From contig NC_088709.1 in assembly GCF_963576615.1 (NCBI RefSeq), forward strand, positions 20,911,243 through 20,975,242: DNA of 64,000 nucleotides, given 5' to 3'. This DNA is from Watersipora subatra (lineage: Eukaryota; Bryozoa; Gymnolaemata; Cheilostomatida; Watersiporidae). Shown here one piece after another: positions 12,624 to 23,545 of this stretch (its first letter is position 1; each line of letters opens with the position of its first letter). Below the pieces are notes generated by a model, which was not told the DNA's origin, ran no database searches, and saw only the letters and a list, made by a program, of their open reading frames with translations. The position numbers and the translations under genes were made by a program.

Positions 12624-12772
12624 TGTTACAATACCACTTGTTAGTAGGCTGTCGGGTCAAGGACATAGGGGACTTCCTGTTGTGCACGGCATGGTCGGGC
12701 TGAGAGATTATACTTTTATTCTATACTTACGATATACTTACAATATACCTGCAATTTAGCCGCATCCAAACA
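12624..12772 (+). repeat. 3' LTR of gypsy element
   Basis: 149-bp direct copy of 7560-7708; followed by the target duplication CAAGC. Confidence 0.93.
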
Positions 12773-12939
12773 CAAGCCATGTTTGAGATACGAGCACTTG
12801 AGTCAGTTGCCAAGTATGCCGGAGGTGTTTTATGAGAACAGCATCACTCTGTAGTTTTCAACTGCTCAGGTTATACTGTTGTACCGTGTTTTTTGTGCAC
12901 GATTTTCTGTGCAGAATTATGTGAATTAAAAGTACTGTG

Positions 12940-13492
12940 CGTAGACCGAAAGTTTGCCAGTAAAATGAAAGATAATACAAAGAAAAAGCAAATGATAACA
13001 GTCGATATTAAATGGAAAAATATTGAAAAATATGTGAAATGTGTATGCGTGATTAAGCTAGCTCGGCAATATGACAGAAATACATTCATAATTATCAAAC
13101 AGAAGGATTATATTCAGGGCATTTAGTTCGCAAAAGGACTAACCATAGTTTCTAAACGGTGCAGCGATCTTCACGACCGCTGATGGCATTGGACAAACAA
13201 TTGGCCGGTGACAGTGTAACTTAAACGATGCTATGTGAAAAGGCCGGTGCTATCTATCCAAACTGTTTAATAGACATTCGGACAAGTTGGCTAGTGGTCG
13301 TGCGTTAACCATTTGTGACAACACCTGTGTTCGTCCTAACGCAACATGTTGCAAGGGCGACAAAGGCAAACGCCCTTAGATAGGTTTATCTTAAAACGGC
13401 CGGCTAGTCGTGAAAGCGAAAAAAAGGAAAAATTTCTCGCTAACCAGCGAGAAATTTCAAAATATGAACGCCGAAGAAATTTTAATTACGTT
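12940..13492 (+). pseudogene. Tigger/pogo transposase relic: DNA-binding N-terminus plus C-terminal tail
   Basis: An open stretch (to 13126) encodes a CENP-B/Psq-like helix-turn-helix, with K-K-K-Q-M-I-T-V-D-I-K-W followed by L-A-R-Q-Y-D-R-N, as in pogo-type transposases. After a stop and frame changes the text continues with K-G-L-T-I-V-S-K-R and then L-A-G-D-S-V. The catalytic domain is absent. From about 13345 the tail of the protein is readable: R-Q-R-Q-T-P-L-D-R-F-I-L-K-R-P, ending at a stop near 13490. The tail contains a PCNA-interacting-peptide-like motif (Q-x2-L-x2-F). The same tail is found on the minus strand at 59399-59611, so both copies come from one internally deleted ancestor. 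Confidence 0.75.
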
Positions 13493-13917
13493 TAGTTGAA
13501 AATGAAAGTTTGCTTTTAGGTTTGCTTCTAAGTTTGTCTTTTAAGACTTTGATAAAATCCAAATTTATCAAGGACAACTGTTGTAACGAAGGATAACTTA
13601 TATCTCCTTCCCTGGCATATGCGAGTGTTAACTGCTATTGTATGTATTTAATTTTACATTTTAATTAATCACATTTCCTTGCATTATTTTTTATTTGTTG
13701 CTTTTTAAAAGCATGTAATACGTAAGGACAATAACCAACATGTTCTTTCTGTTACAATATCTTGTTTTGAGTGTTTTATTTGCTTTTTTAGAGTATGGAA
13801 ACCAATCAATATATATTTAATTGTTCTATATATAAATAAAGTGCACCAACATGCGAGTAAATTGACATACGAGCTGAGTCTCGGAACGCATTAGGCTCGT
13901 AAGTTGAAGTATGACTG

Positions 13918-14639
13918 TACCGGTAAATGGAAATTTCTGCTTTGTTCAACTTTGAGTTGTCCTCTCTGCTGAAAAAAGAGAAAAAATAAGCTCCGCCTTG
14001 CAGTCGTAGCGATCCAAATAATCACACATGCAATATTGTTCTAACTAGTAACACGCGCTTTGAACTGCTGAATATAGTTTAGTACAATTTTCCTCGGTAA
14101 GTTAAAGTAAGGGAAATATTTTGGAAAAGATTGGAACACTAACTTATTATTTCTTTTTTGACTATGTCAGATAGCTTAAATATATTTTACTAGCATAAAG
14201 TACACAGAATTGGCTTTTGTAATACTCATAAGTATTGACATCTTATTCACAGTTTTCGCCATAAGTGACGCTTTGTATATACTGTATATAACACGGTAGA
14301 ACAATATTTTTGCCAGAACCTCAAACGATTTTCTTTTTTGGTTTTCATGAAAATAAGTGTTTGTTGCCAATATAAATGGTTTGATTATTTTGATTTGTTT
14401 TGAAATAAAGTTCAGATTTACATTGTTAGTCGGCCTTCAATAATAATGAAACTTGCTTAATTTATGTGCAGATTAAACGTGTTAGCGTTTCATCCATTAC
14501 ATAACAATGTATGTATCAGAAATCTGAAAATGAGTTTAATGTTGTGTTGTATTGCAGCAGTAATATCCTCTGCATGCACAGTCGTTGAATTTTTGGCAAA
14601 ATTTACAAGACAGTGATGTGTAGCGTCGAGAAATTATTT
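13918..14639. other. AT-rich spacer, no gene seen
   Basis: Only a short minus-strand ORF (14176-14370) without family resemblance. No RNA gene or repeat structure recognised. Confidence 0.4.
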
Positions 14640-15400
14640 TATGCATAACCATTGATATACAGCCCCCAAAGATAGATGACAGCTATCATATGAGCGGGGT
14701 TTAATGATCGTTCTCTGTTAGGATTGTGCTAGCCTAGGTTTCGGAGCTAACACAGTTCTTGTAGGGTGGTCGCGTTGCCTTGTTAGGTTTTGGAAAAGAC
14801 GACTCACTGTTATCGTGTCATTAGCTTATTCAGTCAGTAAGCCCAGCGGTTAACAATAGCAAACCTTGAATTTCTACAATATAAGGGTGACACCTACCTT
14901 AGAAAATGGATCCATGGAAAATAAAACGTTTCAAATTATCTACTTTTACTAATTTTGAAGTAGGTAGGTGTCATAGTATATGCTCAAAGTTGAATATAAT
15001 TTACCCAAAATCACTCGAACAACGGCCTTTTTTCCTAGTTTTTGATTAATATTTTGCCACCCCTAATATAAAATGACAGTTTTGTCATGTTGTTTTACTT
15101 GGCCAATAAGATGGGACAGCAGGCAAAGCTGTGGAGTGTAGTTTTCATACTCAAAATCTAGATGTAAAATCCAATCTGGGGTATTTAACAATTTTGACTA
15201 CTAATATCATAAATGTTTGTGAATGGCAACTGACTGATCATAACAGTGACTATATTTGGCAGCTATATTCATTTGACAACACAAGGAAACCAACAGATCA
15301 GTAAAATAACCACTATTGTTCATAATATTTGTAAATTTACAAAGGGCTTTATTCAGCATATTTGTTTGTTCGGTTGCCGTGTTTGGGTTCACCCCAACAG
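14640..15400 (-). repeat. Inverted copy of the module inside the hAT-like element
   Basis: The reverse complement aligns with about 2990-3720, including shared stretches such as agattttgagtatgaaaact and catatgatagc, at perhaps three quarters identity by eye. No hAT ends flank it. It begins next to gatatacagccccc (about 14652), and an inverted counterpart, ggggcggggctgtatatc, ends near 15987. The two may be the ends of a separate 1.3-kb inverted-repeat element. Confidence 0.65.
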
Positions 15401-16079
15401 AGCTGGATATTTGAGTTGATCTTAAAAGAAAGCATTTTTTTCTCTATCAGTTGATATGTTGTTTGTTGTGTTAGGCGATCTCATTACCAAGATATTTTAA
15501 GATTAAAATCGAAAAAATCTCATTGCGGTAAAAGCGCTCAGGCCAAAAAAAAACATGCCCAGACTTGCCCAAAATGGTGTCACACGTGATTCATCTGTCA
15601 TTATATCTCGTATTCACATCGGCTATTTACGATAAAATTCTAGTCCTGCATGGCTCTATTGGCATATATTTTATTTTGTATTTGCTCATTTTGGTTAGAA
15701 TAAAATTTTAAATCTCGCTACAGATACATTATTATGAATGTTTCAAAGGCCTCAAATAACGAAAATTGAAAATTTGTCTTACTCACTTTCTTCAAATGCA
15801 GTGTAAACATTTGAGTAATGACTACCAATTCTACCGGTTTATGGTAATTCTGTCAAGCAAACTATGTAGAATAAGGTCTTTGTATCAGCACAGTTCCGCC
15901 GCTACCCACACTAACGATATACAGCCTTCCAAAAGCCCCACCCACATTATGTCCGTCGCCTATCTTTGGGGCGGGGCTGTATATCATTGACCACACGGAA
16001 AACTAGTTTCTTACTACCGTAAGTAAAATAAGCAATTTGCGTCTTTGAAAAGAATATACATAGTGATAGAGTTTTAAGG
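15401..16079. other. Non-coding stretch with inverted-repeat end near 15950-15987
   Basis: No gene recognised. The block at 15950-15987 (ctatctttggggcggggc) is the inverted partner of 14652-14670. Confidence 0.4.
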
Positions 16080-16084
16080 ATGAG

Positions 16085-16170
16085 AAGTCTGCTGCAAACT
16101 GGGTTTGAACTCATATTCTCCAGTTCTGCGGACATCCATATACCGTATCCAATTCACTACAATATTCTGC
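16085..16170 (-). repeat. tRNA-derived SINE head (relic)
   Basis: On the minus strand there is an A-box-like TAGTGAATTGG about 45 bases upstream of a B-box-like GAGTTCAAACCC, the internal RNA polymerase III promoter spacing of tRNA-related SINEs. No clover-leaf can be closed convincingly, so an intact tRNA gene is unlikely. The tail of the SINE was not delimited. Confidence 0.4.
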
Positions 16171-19100
16171 AAACCATGTTTTGCATTATCTCCAAAAATA
16201 TTATTTTATTATATAATTTTTACAAGCAAAAAGAATTTTCATCTCGGCATAAAGCTTTTATTAAAAATATTCATCAAGTCGTAGCCACTCACATAGTTTT
16301 AGCTGATACAATAAAACAAATTCATCTACGGCAGCAAACTCAAACAAAACATCATGATTTATGCAGCATACATTCAAGTCTCTCTTTCCCCTTAATGGCA
16401 CTTTTCACACTGACAAAGTTACAAAGACAAAGATACACATCCTGTAATCAGTAAAACAAATGCAATGAGTATATGTCATTCATAGATATTTCATTCTAAA
16501 GCGTATCTACTGAAAGCTTTCAAATTGAGTGTTTGATAGATTGTGGGTGTAATTTTAAAAATGAATAAATGTTTAACGGAGGCACAAGTACGCCAAGCCA
16601 ACGATTCGAAGCTTTGGTTCTCAAAGTTAAAGATTTGCATTGATCAATCGATTTTCTTCGCTTTCTAAAAGTGAAAAGTGAACATCTAAAGTCAAATCAT
16701 GAATCGAATTTACTAGATAAAACTGCCACAGAAAATTTGAAGCAAATGTATCTAAGTGAACCGATAAAAAATATAAAATGATGTTTAGTGATAGCAAAAA
16801 GTTATTATTTTATTAATTAGTACATGTAATTATGAGTACTAAAATATTACCTTTAGTATATTCAACAATCTAAGCCATTGTATTGCTAGATGCTAAAGAT
16901 TAAAAAGAAGCCGTCAAGAACTCACTGTACATAGGTATCTCGCACGCGCAGGAAATTACACTTTAGCCTCACACAGGGAAACATAATCTGAATGTAAACT
17001 CAACAGGAAACTCTATAGGAGACTCAAAGTAAATGATAAATTTACCTCCATTCTCCGATCTTCCTCCATAGAATTCTAACCACCTGATGCCCAAAAAATT
17101 CGGAGTCACCTTCGCAGTAACTTCACTGCAATTTTTACAATTATGTTGTTCGCCAATAAAACTTGTTGATCGCGTAATTCATCAAAGTAACGATGTTAAT
17201 TAACTTAATAAATATCGATGTCCATGCGATTTAATAATAGAAGAAAATCCTTCAATTTGAGATCACAGGCAACACGTTTTACGAGTGATAACATTTATTA
17301 CGACCTATATAAATATTTCGCGCTGATGATTGGCTAATTAAGCGACCTTATATTTATCACTTGTGGTTTCTTTTCAGATGTATTACTAGTGACTTCAAGA
17401 AAGAAGCACCCACTGGAGCGTGAACTTTTAAAAAAGAGGACCTCATTCAAACGGATATATCTGTGAACAGGGTTGGTCTACAAAGACAAAAATGGCATCA
17501 AATTGTAGCTGATGTTTTAGCCTTTTATGGGTCTTAATTTCATTAAATCGAATTTTTTGACGCAGCCACTGACTATGTTTAGTTTGTGAAGTTTTGCTTA
17601 GTTTGTGGCAACTAATTTAATTGTTACTGGCTTAGGTACAAGTGAAGAGGTTAAGCTGTTGTAAAAAATACTGCTATTTACCAGTAAAAGTTACTTCTTT
17701 GAATTCTATGAGGCAAACAATTAAAATACACAACTATCAAAATTCTAAATAAATAATATTAATGACAAAAGATTAAAAAAGCTAATAAAAGTTACATCCT
17801 TACTCCCAGGCTCGTCCGTGTTTGCTTGGCTCGATCCATGTGGCTGCAAGTTTTGATAGTCAGATGAGAGTCATGGCAGTCTTTATATGTTGAGGCTCGG
17901 TAGTTGAGATAGTGGCATAAAAGAGGCTCAGTTGATGAAGGAGAATGAGGCTCCATAGGCAGGGTTTAAAGAGGCTCCTCAGCAGGCAGAGGGGATAGCG
18001 TCCAAGGAGGTCCACAAGAAGAGAGAGGGATGGAGATGTTCATGTGTCATTGGACCTGTTCTCTTTTATAGATTTCTGGCATGTGGGATGGTTAGCCTGT
18101 AGGTGTAAATTGCGTTTTCAGGTTCAATGCTTTTTGTCAGGCGTGTGAAGATATCTTGTTTGCATAAGTCTTCAGCTGGTGCATGTAATGTTGACGTGTA
18201 GGGTGGGGCTCGTGACTTACTCGAGGTATCTAGGTCATGTTTGATAGGGGTGGCAGATCTGTATGCGACTCATTTGACTCATCTTTAATGTTTCTCTGGT
18301 GACTTTTTGATGATGGTGGTTGCTGAGTTTAGTTGCTTCCACTTGCCTTTAGCCGTTTCTACAGGCAGTGTTGACAGGCGGTGTAGACATAGGCAGTGTA
18401 GACACAGTTTCCATGACTGATTTCTTCCAATTCTGAAGTTTCTAATTTTTTACTTTGACTCCTTCGATTCTTAGATCTTTTGATGTTTTAGGCGTCTTAC
18501 TACTTGTAGGTTTTATATGCTTATCCTGTGGTCTGGCTGCATTTCCTGTTGGTATTTTGTTTTCGCAGTATCTCCATACAACACAGTTACAGAATCACAT
18601 AGTATTTATGGTTTTAGTTTCAAAATGCCACCATAACACTTATCTTAATTGGCAGCGGCTCATCGTTGACTTTGTTTTTACAATGAGTATTAAAGCTGTA
18701 GGTACATTGACAATACTTACCATTTTGTTAGTTGCAAGTTAATATAGATGACATAATTAGGCTATTTGTATCGAAGTTCAACAAAATCTTCAGACATGAA
18801 AATTGTGAGGATTTACTGATGCTATGAGCAGAGTATCAATTTTTCTAGATAGCTCAGCTTATAGTTAATTAAATATTTATAACGATACAGATATACGTTT
18901 AAGATTGAGCAGCACTAGTTTTCCTTCATGAGTATGACAAACATTAGTGAACAACCTCAAATGATAACAATTTTTTATATTAATGTTGTAAAAGAATTTT
19001 GTTGATTGCTATTACGTCTTTTTTTAGTTGAGTTTACAAGTAGCAGCACTAAAGTTTTTCAAGAGCATGGCAGCATGTGTAAAGTAATCCAAATCGAAAC

Positions 19101-20296
19101 AATTTTTATAACATTTTAAAGAAACTCAAAGTTAAAGACTGTTTTATTATGAATAGAAATCAAATATACATAATTCAAATCTAGGAAATATTTTGGGACT
19201 AACTATAAAAATAGCAAGAATTTGTTTAATGTTAAACAATTCACACTAAGTAAAAATTAAAGGGTTATAAGTAAACTCCAAAACAGCGTATTTTCCTGTT
19301 GTTTCGAGTTTGTGGTCAGTATGAGAGTATTCATGGACTTCACTCGCTAATGACCAGTGTTAATATGCCCTAGACAGAAAATCACAGAATTCAAGCATTA
19401 TACACAGTCGGATAAAACTGAAACTACAATTCATCCGTGTACATGTACAATGGAAATAAATTTATTGCTTATTTGTCATTCGTTAGTCTGCCGTCCAAAT
19501 GTTCAATTATAGCGCTAAAGTTTTGAGAATGAAAAAAACTGCACTGGAATTTAACTCTGAAACTCCAGTTCTACTGATAGGCATTCTATCTACTATGCAC
19601 AGCTCACCTACTATACTATAGAATAATTGTGCACATAATTGTTACATCTACCAATCTTTTACAGCAGGTAGTTAAAATACTCATGCTTCAGCTAACTCAC
19701 TTAAACTACTACAAGAGAAATCTGTGCCCAGACTTACCAAAAATGCTATAGGTATAAATATATGTCTATAACTAAACCTAATTAAACTCATAACACACAG
19801 AAATAATAAAGCACATTCATTTAAAATTAAAATAATAAATATATGTATGTTGTATCTGTTGATTGAAAATATTTTTGTGTGAAAAAACATGTTTTATCAC
19901 TGTACTATTCCGGAAATGTAGCCAGTTTCATAATATACTTGAATATCCAACAACTAGATATATCGTACTTAGATAGCCAACAGTGTGATAAGAACAGCAT
20001 TATCAATGCCTGTGTTAAAATAACTATGCAATAATGGAATATTATTAAACCTAAACTAGGAATGTTTGGACTATGGTTTTATTATGATTAACTATTTGCC
20101 TACCTAACTTGAAAGTACTCTATAAAGTATTGCTAAGAAGACTGGATTCATACATACAAGTGGCATGCATGGAAAACACTGTTCTGGTGTAAACTGGTTA
20201 TATAAACTAATGTACAGTAGAGGTTAGCATCTAAGGTGGTCATGGTGATTTCCGGTACTGAGTTTAGAGCATCCCTGTTCACAGCATTTAAAATAT
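16171..20296. other. 4.1-kb stretch without a recognisable gene
   Basis: AT-rich, with short ORFs only. 18455-18742 (95 codons, hydrophobic) has no family resemblance. Near 18360-18405 there is a short imperfect repeat of ggcagtgtagaca. Nothing else can be supported. Confidence 0.4.
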
Positions 20297-23200
20297 GGGT
20301 TGCGATCTCAGTAAGTGGGGTTAGGTCGCATGTATTGAATTTGCGTAATAGCGATCGCAAGTAAGTAAACTCAATTCCACGTGCATTTGTTGTGTTTTGA
20401 AAACTACATTTATTTAGGCCAATCAGGAATGCTCTTTCAAAATCGAACTCTGTTTAACGAACAGAAGCTTAAAACAGCCTAAATTTGCTTCGCGAAGCCA
20501 TTGCTATGCAAACCGGAAATAATAAAACATGGCATCGCAAAAGTCAAATGAGCGTTTTTTTTTTCATTGACTCGAGTGTTAATAAAGAAATATATGATAC
20601 CTTTGAAGAATACTTTGGCAATGTAACTGATACAGAATCATCTGATGAAGAGGAAGGTTTTGATGTGGATGATATTCCATGTTCGATCGATGCTAAAGAT
20701 AATTATGAAAAGGTAATTGCACGGTTAGAAGAGCAAGAAGCCGTTAGAGTTCAGACTGCGTTAGGAAATTTCCTTCACGAAAGTGAACTTCACGCTGGTA
20801 ATGAAAATGTTAACCTTCCTAACCACTCCCTTTTTTGTAAATGTTCCTGTAAGTTGGGTCCAGAAGGCTACAAGGGTTTACATAAATTTGATAACAATGA
20901 AATCAGTTTCTGTAAATATGCTTGCTCTGAGCTATCCACTACTGAGTTGGACATTGCTATCTTTGCAAAGATTGAATGTTGATTTCATGCTAGTGAGCAC
21001 ACAGTTTCCACAAAAAGAGCTATTAATCTACTTAGACAGAAAGCTAGAACTGAATATAAACACTATAATAAGCCAGTATGCAGACCTATGTTTGCATATA
21101 TGCACACTGTATGTGTCAACACACTGGACAAGATGGTAAAGCACTACAAGTCGGTCCGGTCAATCATTCCAAGGAAGCTAAATCGTGGAAGCAAAACAAA
21201 AATCACATATGAACAGTCTGTATGCTTTCAAAGATTCGTGACAAATTTCCTGCAACAGCACAGTTTAGTGCTACCTGGTAGATTGAACGGAATATCTAGA
21301 AAAGCTACGGAAGTGTTGCCTTCACACATGACTAAAAAATATGTCTACAGCAAATATTGTGAAGCAAACTCTAATGCTGAATTTTTAAAAGTCAGCATCT
21401 CTAGTTTTAAACGACTGTGAAAGTTGCTGTTCCCTGGAGTACACAGCTGTAAACCAATGTCAGATCTGTGCTGGACTTGTCAGCGGAACAACACCTTTAT
21501 TTACCAGTAAGTATACTAAGGTTTGCTACTATAGTCTAATGTTTGATGTAGCTAAATCTTGAATTATCTTTATACAAGACTCTTTAGTGTGCTTCTATAC
21601 AATAATTTAATTTTCAGTCTGTGCTATGATTTAATAATCAATTGTTTTCATATTAGTTTTTTTTCATGTAAAAGGTTTGATATTGTTTATCGTAGAAGTA
21701 CATCTAAATCTGTTGAGGAAAAACACGCAGTCTTGAAGCAACAGGAAGGTCATCTAGCAGTTGCCTCTCAGGCTAGATTACATTACAGAGATATGATAGC
21801 TAAAGCTAAATCAAAAAAATGCATGCACATTTCATTTGATATGGCGCAGCAAGTGCGTTATCCATCAAATCCATTACAGCCAGGACCTGTATACTTTAAG
21901 ACACCAAGAAAGTGTGCAATATTTGGAATCACAGATGAATCCCTGCCCCGTCAAACAAACTACCTAGTTGATGAGGCGATTAGCATAGGCAAAGGATGCA
22001 ACAGTGTGATATCCTATCTGCATCACTACGTGGAGACAAACCAGTCTGACGAAGCTAAAAACTCCCTGATCATACATGCAGATAATTTCGCAGGACAAAA
22101 TAAAAATAATTACATGCTGATGTACCTGGCTTGGAGAGTGGCTAAAGGCTGTCATCATAGAGTTGAGTTAAATTTTATGATAGCGGGACCCACAAAGTTT
22201 GGGCCTGATCTCTTTTTTCTGGAATATTCAAAAGAAGATACCGGAAAGAGTTTGTTTCGTCGTTAGATGAAATAAAACACTGTATTGAGAGATCTTCTAC
22301 TCTTAATTTGGGAGTTCTTGTTGGCTCACAAGATGGAAAAGTCCTTGTGCCTACGTATGATTAGAGTTCATACCTGCAAACTTACTACAGAAAAATTCCA
22401 GGAATCAAAACAGCACATCAGTTTGTATTTGATAGTAAATCACCAGAAAATATAACAATTAGACAATTCAGCAATTCAACCCTCAGTGCTTTTCAACCCT
22501 TCAATATAAAACCAATCGATAACTCCATGCCTGACCAGCTGATGCCACTTGGATTGCCAGTTGATCGACAGCATTACCTGTACAACAATATAAGATAATT
22601 TTGTAAGGAGTATTGCTGAGACTTAGTTTGCCCCCCCCCCCCTCGGGAAAATACCCAAAACTCTCTCCAACACTTCCGATGCATCTAGTATGAACGAGTG
22701 TCCATCTAAACAACGGAAGAAATATTAACAGTGAAGTAGCCAAAATCAACCACATATTCCGCCCTTGAATTTTGACTCTTTATAGATTATTATTAATATG
22801 AATCATTACTAATGAAAAGATTTTAACTGAGCTATAGGTATTTACAATTAAATTTTATTGTATTGCCTATAAGGTGAAAAGCATTGTTATGCTACATGTT
22901 GCCATATGCTTACAAGTTCAATAACAAGTGCAATAACAGTGCAATAGCAAATCGATCTTTTTGCAATCAACAAAATTTGGTTATCAACTTGTAGCTAACA
23001 TTATCTATAAACATCAAATATTTACAACTTTCTAATTTAGATATTCAGATTCAGCATAAAATTCTGTCCTAGAATCTAGGTATTTGTGTAATTACGGTTA
23101 AATTTAGTAGTGGTTGCTATGGTGATTCTAACTGTAAACAACTAGTTACGTGACTCGCAACTTTAAGGGCAATTTTCTCGGATTCGCGTTTCAACTGTTT

Positions 23201-23361
23201 TAAAAAGATATATGTAGACTTTTGACTATAAAATCAGTTCTAATTAACGTGTAACAAAATTCTTTCTGCAGAGAATTGTGTAGGTTTTTCTTTGTTAAGC
23301 TGAGCTACTATCTAAATTTAGATATTTTGCAACTTAACCCCACTTTCTGAGATCATGACCC
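20297..23361 (+). mobile_element. DNA transposon (3.07 kb) encoding an uncharacterised 'HADN-GQNKN' protein
   Basis: Left end GGGTTGCGATCTCAGTAAGT and right end (read inward on the other strand) GGGTCATGATCTCAGAAAGT form an inverted repeat of about 34 bp with roughly 28 matches. ATAT lies directly outside both ends (20293-20296 and 23362-23365), a likely 4-bp target duplication. The unit encloses one gene (20485 to about 22640), which contains an acidic D-containing block typical of DDE-like nucleases. A 4-bp duplication is known for Sola-type elements, but assignment to that superfamily is only a guess. The gene is broken in several places, so this copy is inactive. Confidence 0.65.
20485..22640 (+). 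pseudogene. Transposase-like protein of DUF7869 type, decayed, one intron
   Basis: The frame from 20485 holds an acidic region (D-T-E-S-S-D-E-E-E), a cysteine-rich block C-K-C-S-C-K-L-G-P, then TGA at 20980, continues in the same frame to TGA at 21418 (tryptophan expected) and on through K-P-M-S-D-L-C-W-T-C-Q. A donor at 21507 and an acceptor ending 21695 remove 189 bp in matching phase. Exon 2 holds the hallmark blocks Y-P-x-N-P, P-R-K-C-A-I-F-G-I and H-A-D-N-F-A-G-Q-N-K-N-N-Y. A frameshift near 22215 follows, then a TAG near 22362 where Y-D-W is expected, and R-K-I-P-G-I-K, ending near D-L-V-C-P. From memory this architecture matches InterPro DUF7869 proteins, common in invertebrate genomes. 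The function is probably transposition, since the unit is TIR-bounded. Confidence 0.7.
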
Positions 23362-23545
23362 ATATACACCACATTTTCATTAAGCTCAAGTTTGCCCAAT
23401 CCTTTACTGTAATATTGAAAGTATAAAACACTGAGACTGCCAGGTTATATCAAGTCATGGACAATTTATTTTGTCACAATGCTTGATCCTGTATTGAGAA
23501 GGTTGACTTCAACCAATCACCATCACCGATTCTCACATAAATATA

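Larger units (their letters stand above)
7560..12772 (+). mobile_element. Ty3/gypsy LTR retrotransposon (5.2 kb)
   Basis: Two 149-bp LTRs (7560-7708 and 12624-12772) begin TGTTACAATACC and end ATCCAAACA. They differ at about two positions, so the insertion is young. The 5-bp target duplication CAAGC is perfect (7555-7559 and 12773-12777). A primer binding site lies directly after the 5' LTR and a purine-rich tract directly before the 3' LTR. Inside is one gag-pol frame with the domain order gag, protease, reverse transcriptase, RNase H, integrase, the Ty3/gypsy order. No env and no chromodomain are seen. One nonsense codon and one frameshift in the integrase part make this copy non-autonomous. 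Confidence 0.95.
3928..13917 (+). mobile_element. Tigger/pogo-derived element, split by two nested insertions
   Basis: The termini are CAGTGATACTTCAACTTAC on the left and its complement GTAAGTTGAAGTATGACTG on the right, each bordered by the TA expected of Tc1/mariner-pogo elements (3926-3927 and 13918-13919). The element's own sequence is 3928-3996, 7535-7559 and 12773-13917. The intervening blocks are the fold-back element (3997-7534) and the gypsy element (7560-12772). The second copy at 58954-59802 (opposite orientation) has continuous sequence across both junctions, which proves the nesting. The body retains the start and the tail of a CENP-B-type transposase, so it is an internally deleted pogo-family derivative. 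Confidence 0.88.

Noticed and set aside
15207..15392. Protein-coding link between 2945-3136 and 15207-15392 (similar peptides L-L-V-S-L-C-C-Q)
   Set aside because: Similarity is explained by the shared non-coding module in inverted orientation; both readings are short and interrupted.
16085..16170. Functional tRNA gene
   Set aside because: Only the promoter-like boxes are present; acceptor and anticodon stems do not pair.
18455..18742. 95-codon hydrophobic ORF that could be a membrane protein
   Set aside because: No start context, splice signals or family match; hydrophobicity is expected from T-rich DNA.
22629..22641. Poly-C run as a structural or regulatory signal
   Set aside because: A homopolymer at the decayed end of the transposase-like gene; a similar run at about 39092-39106 suggests simple-sequence slippage.
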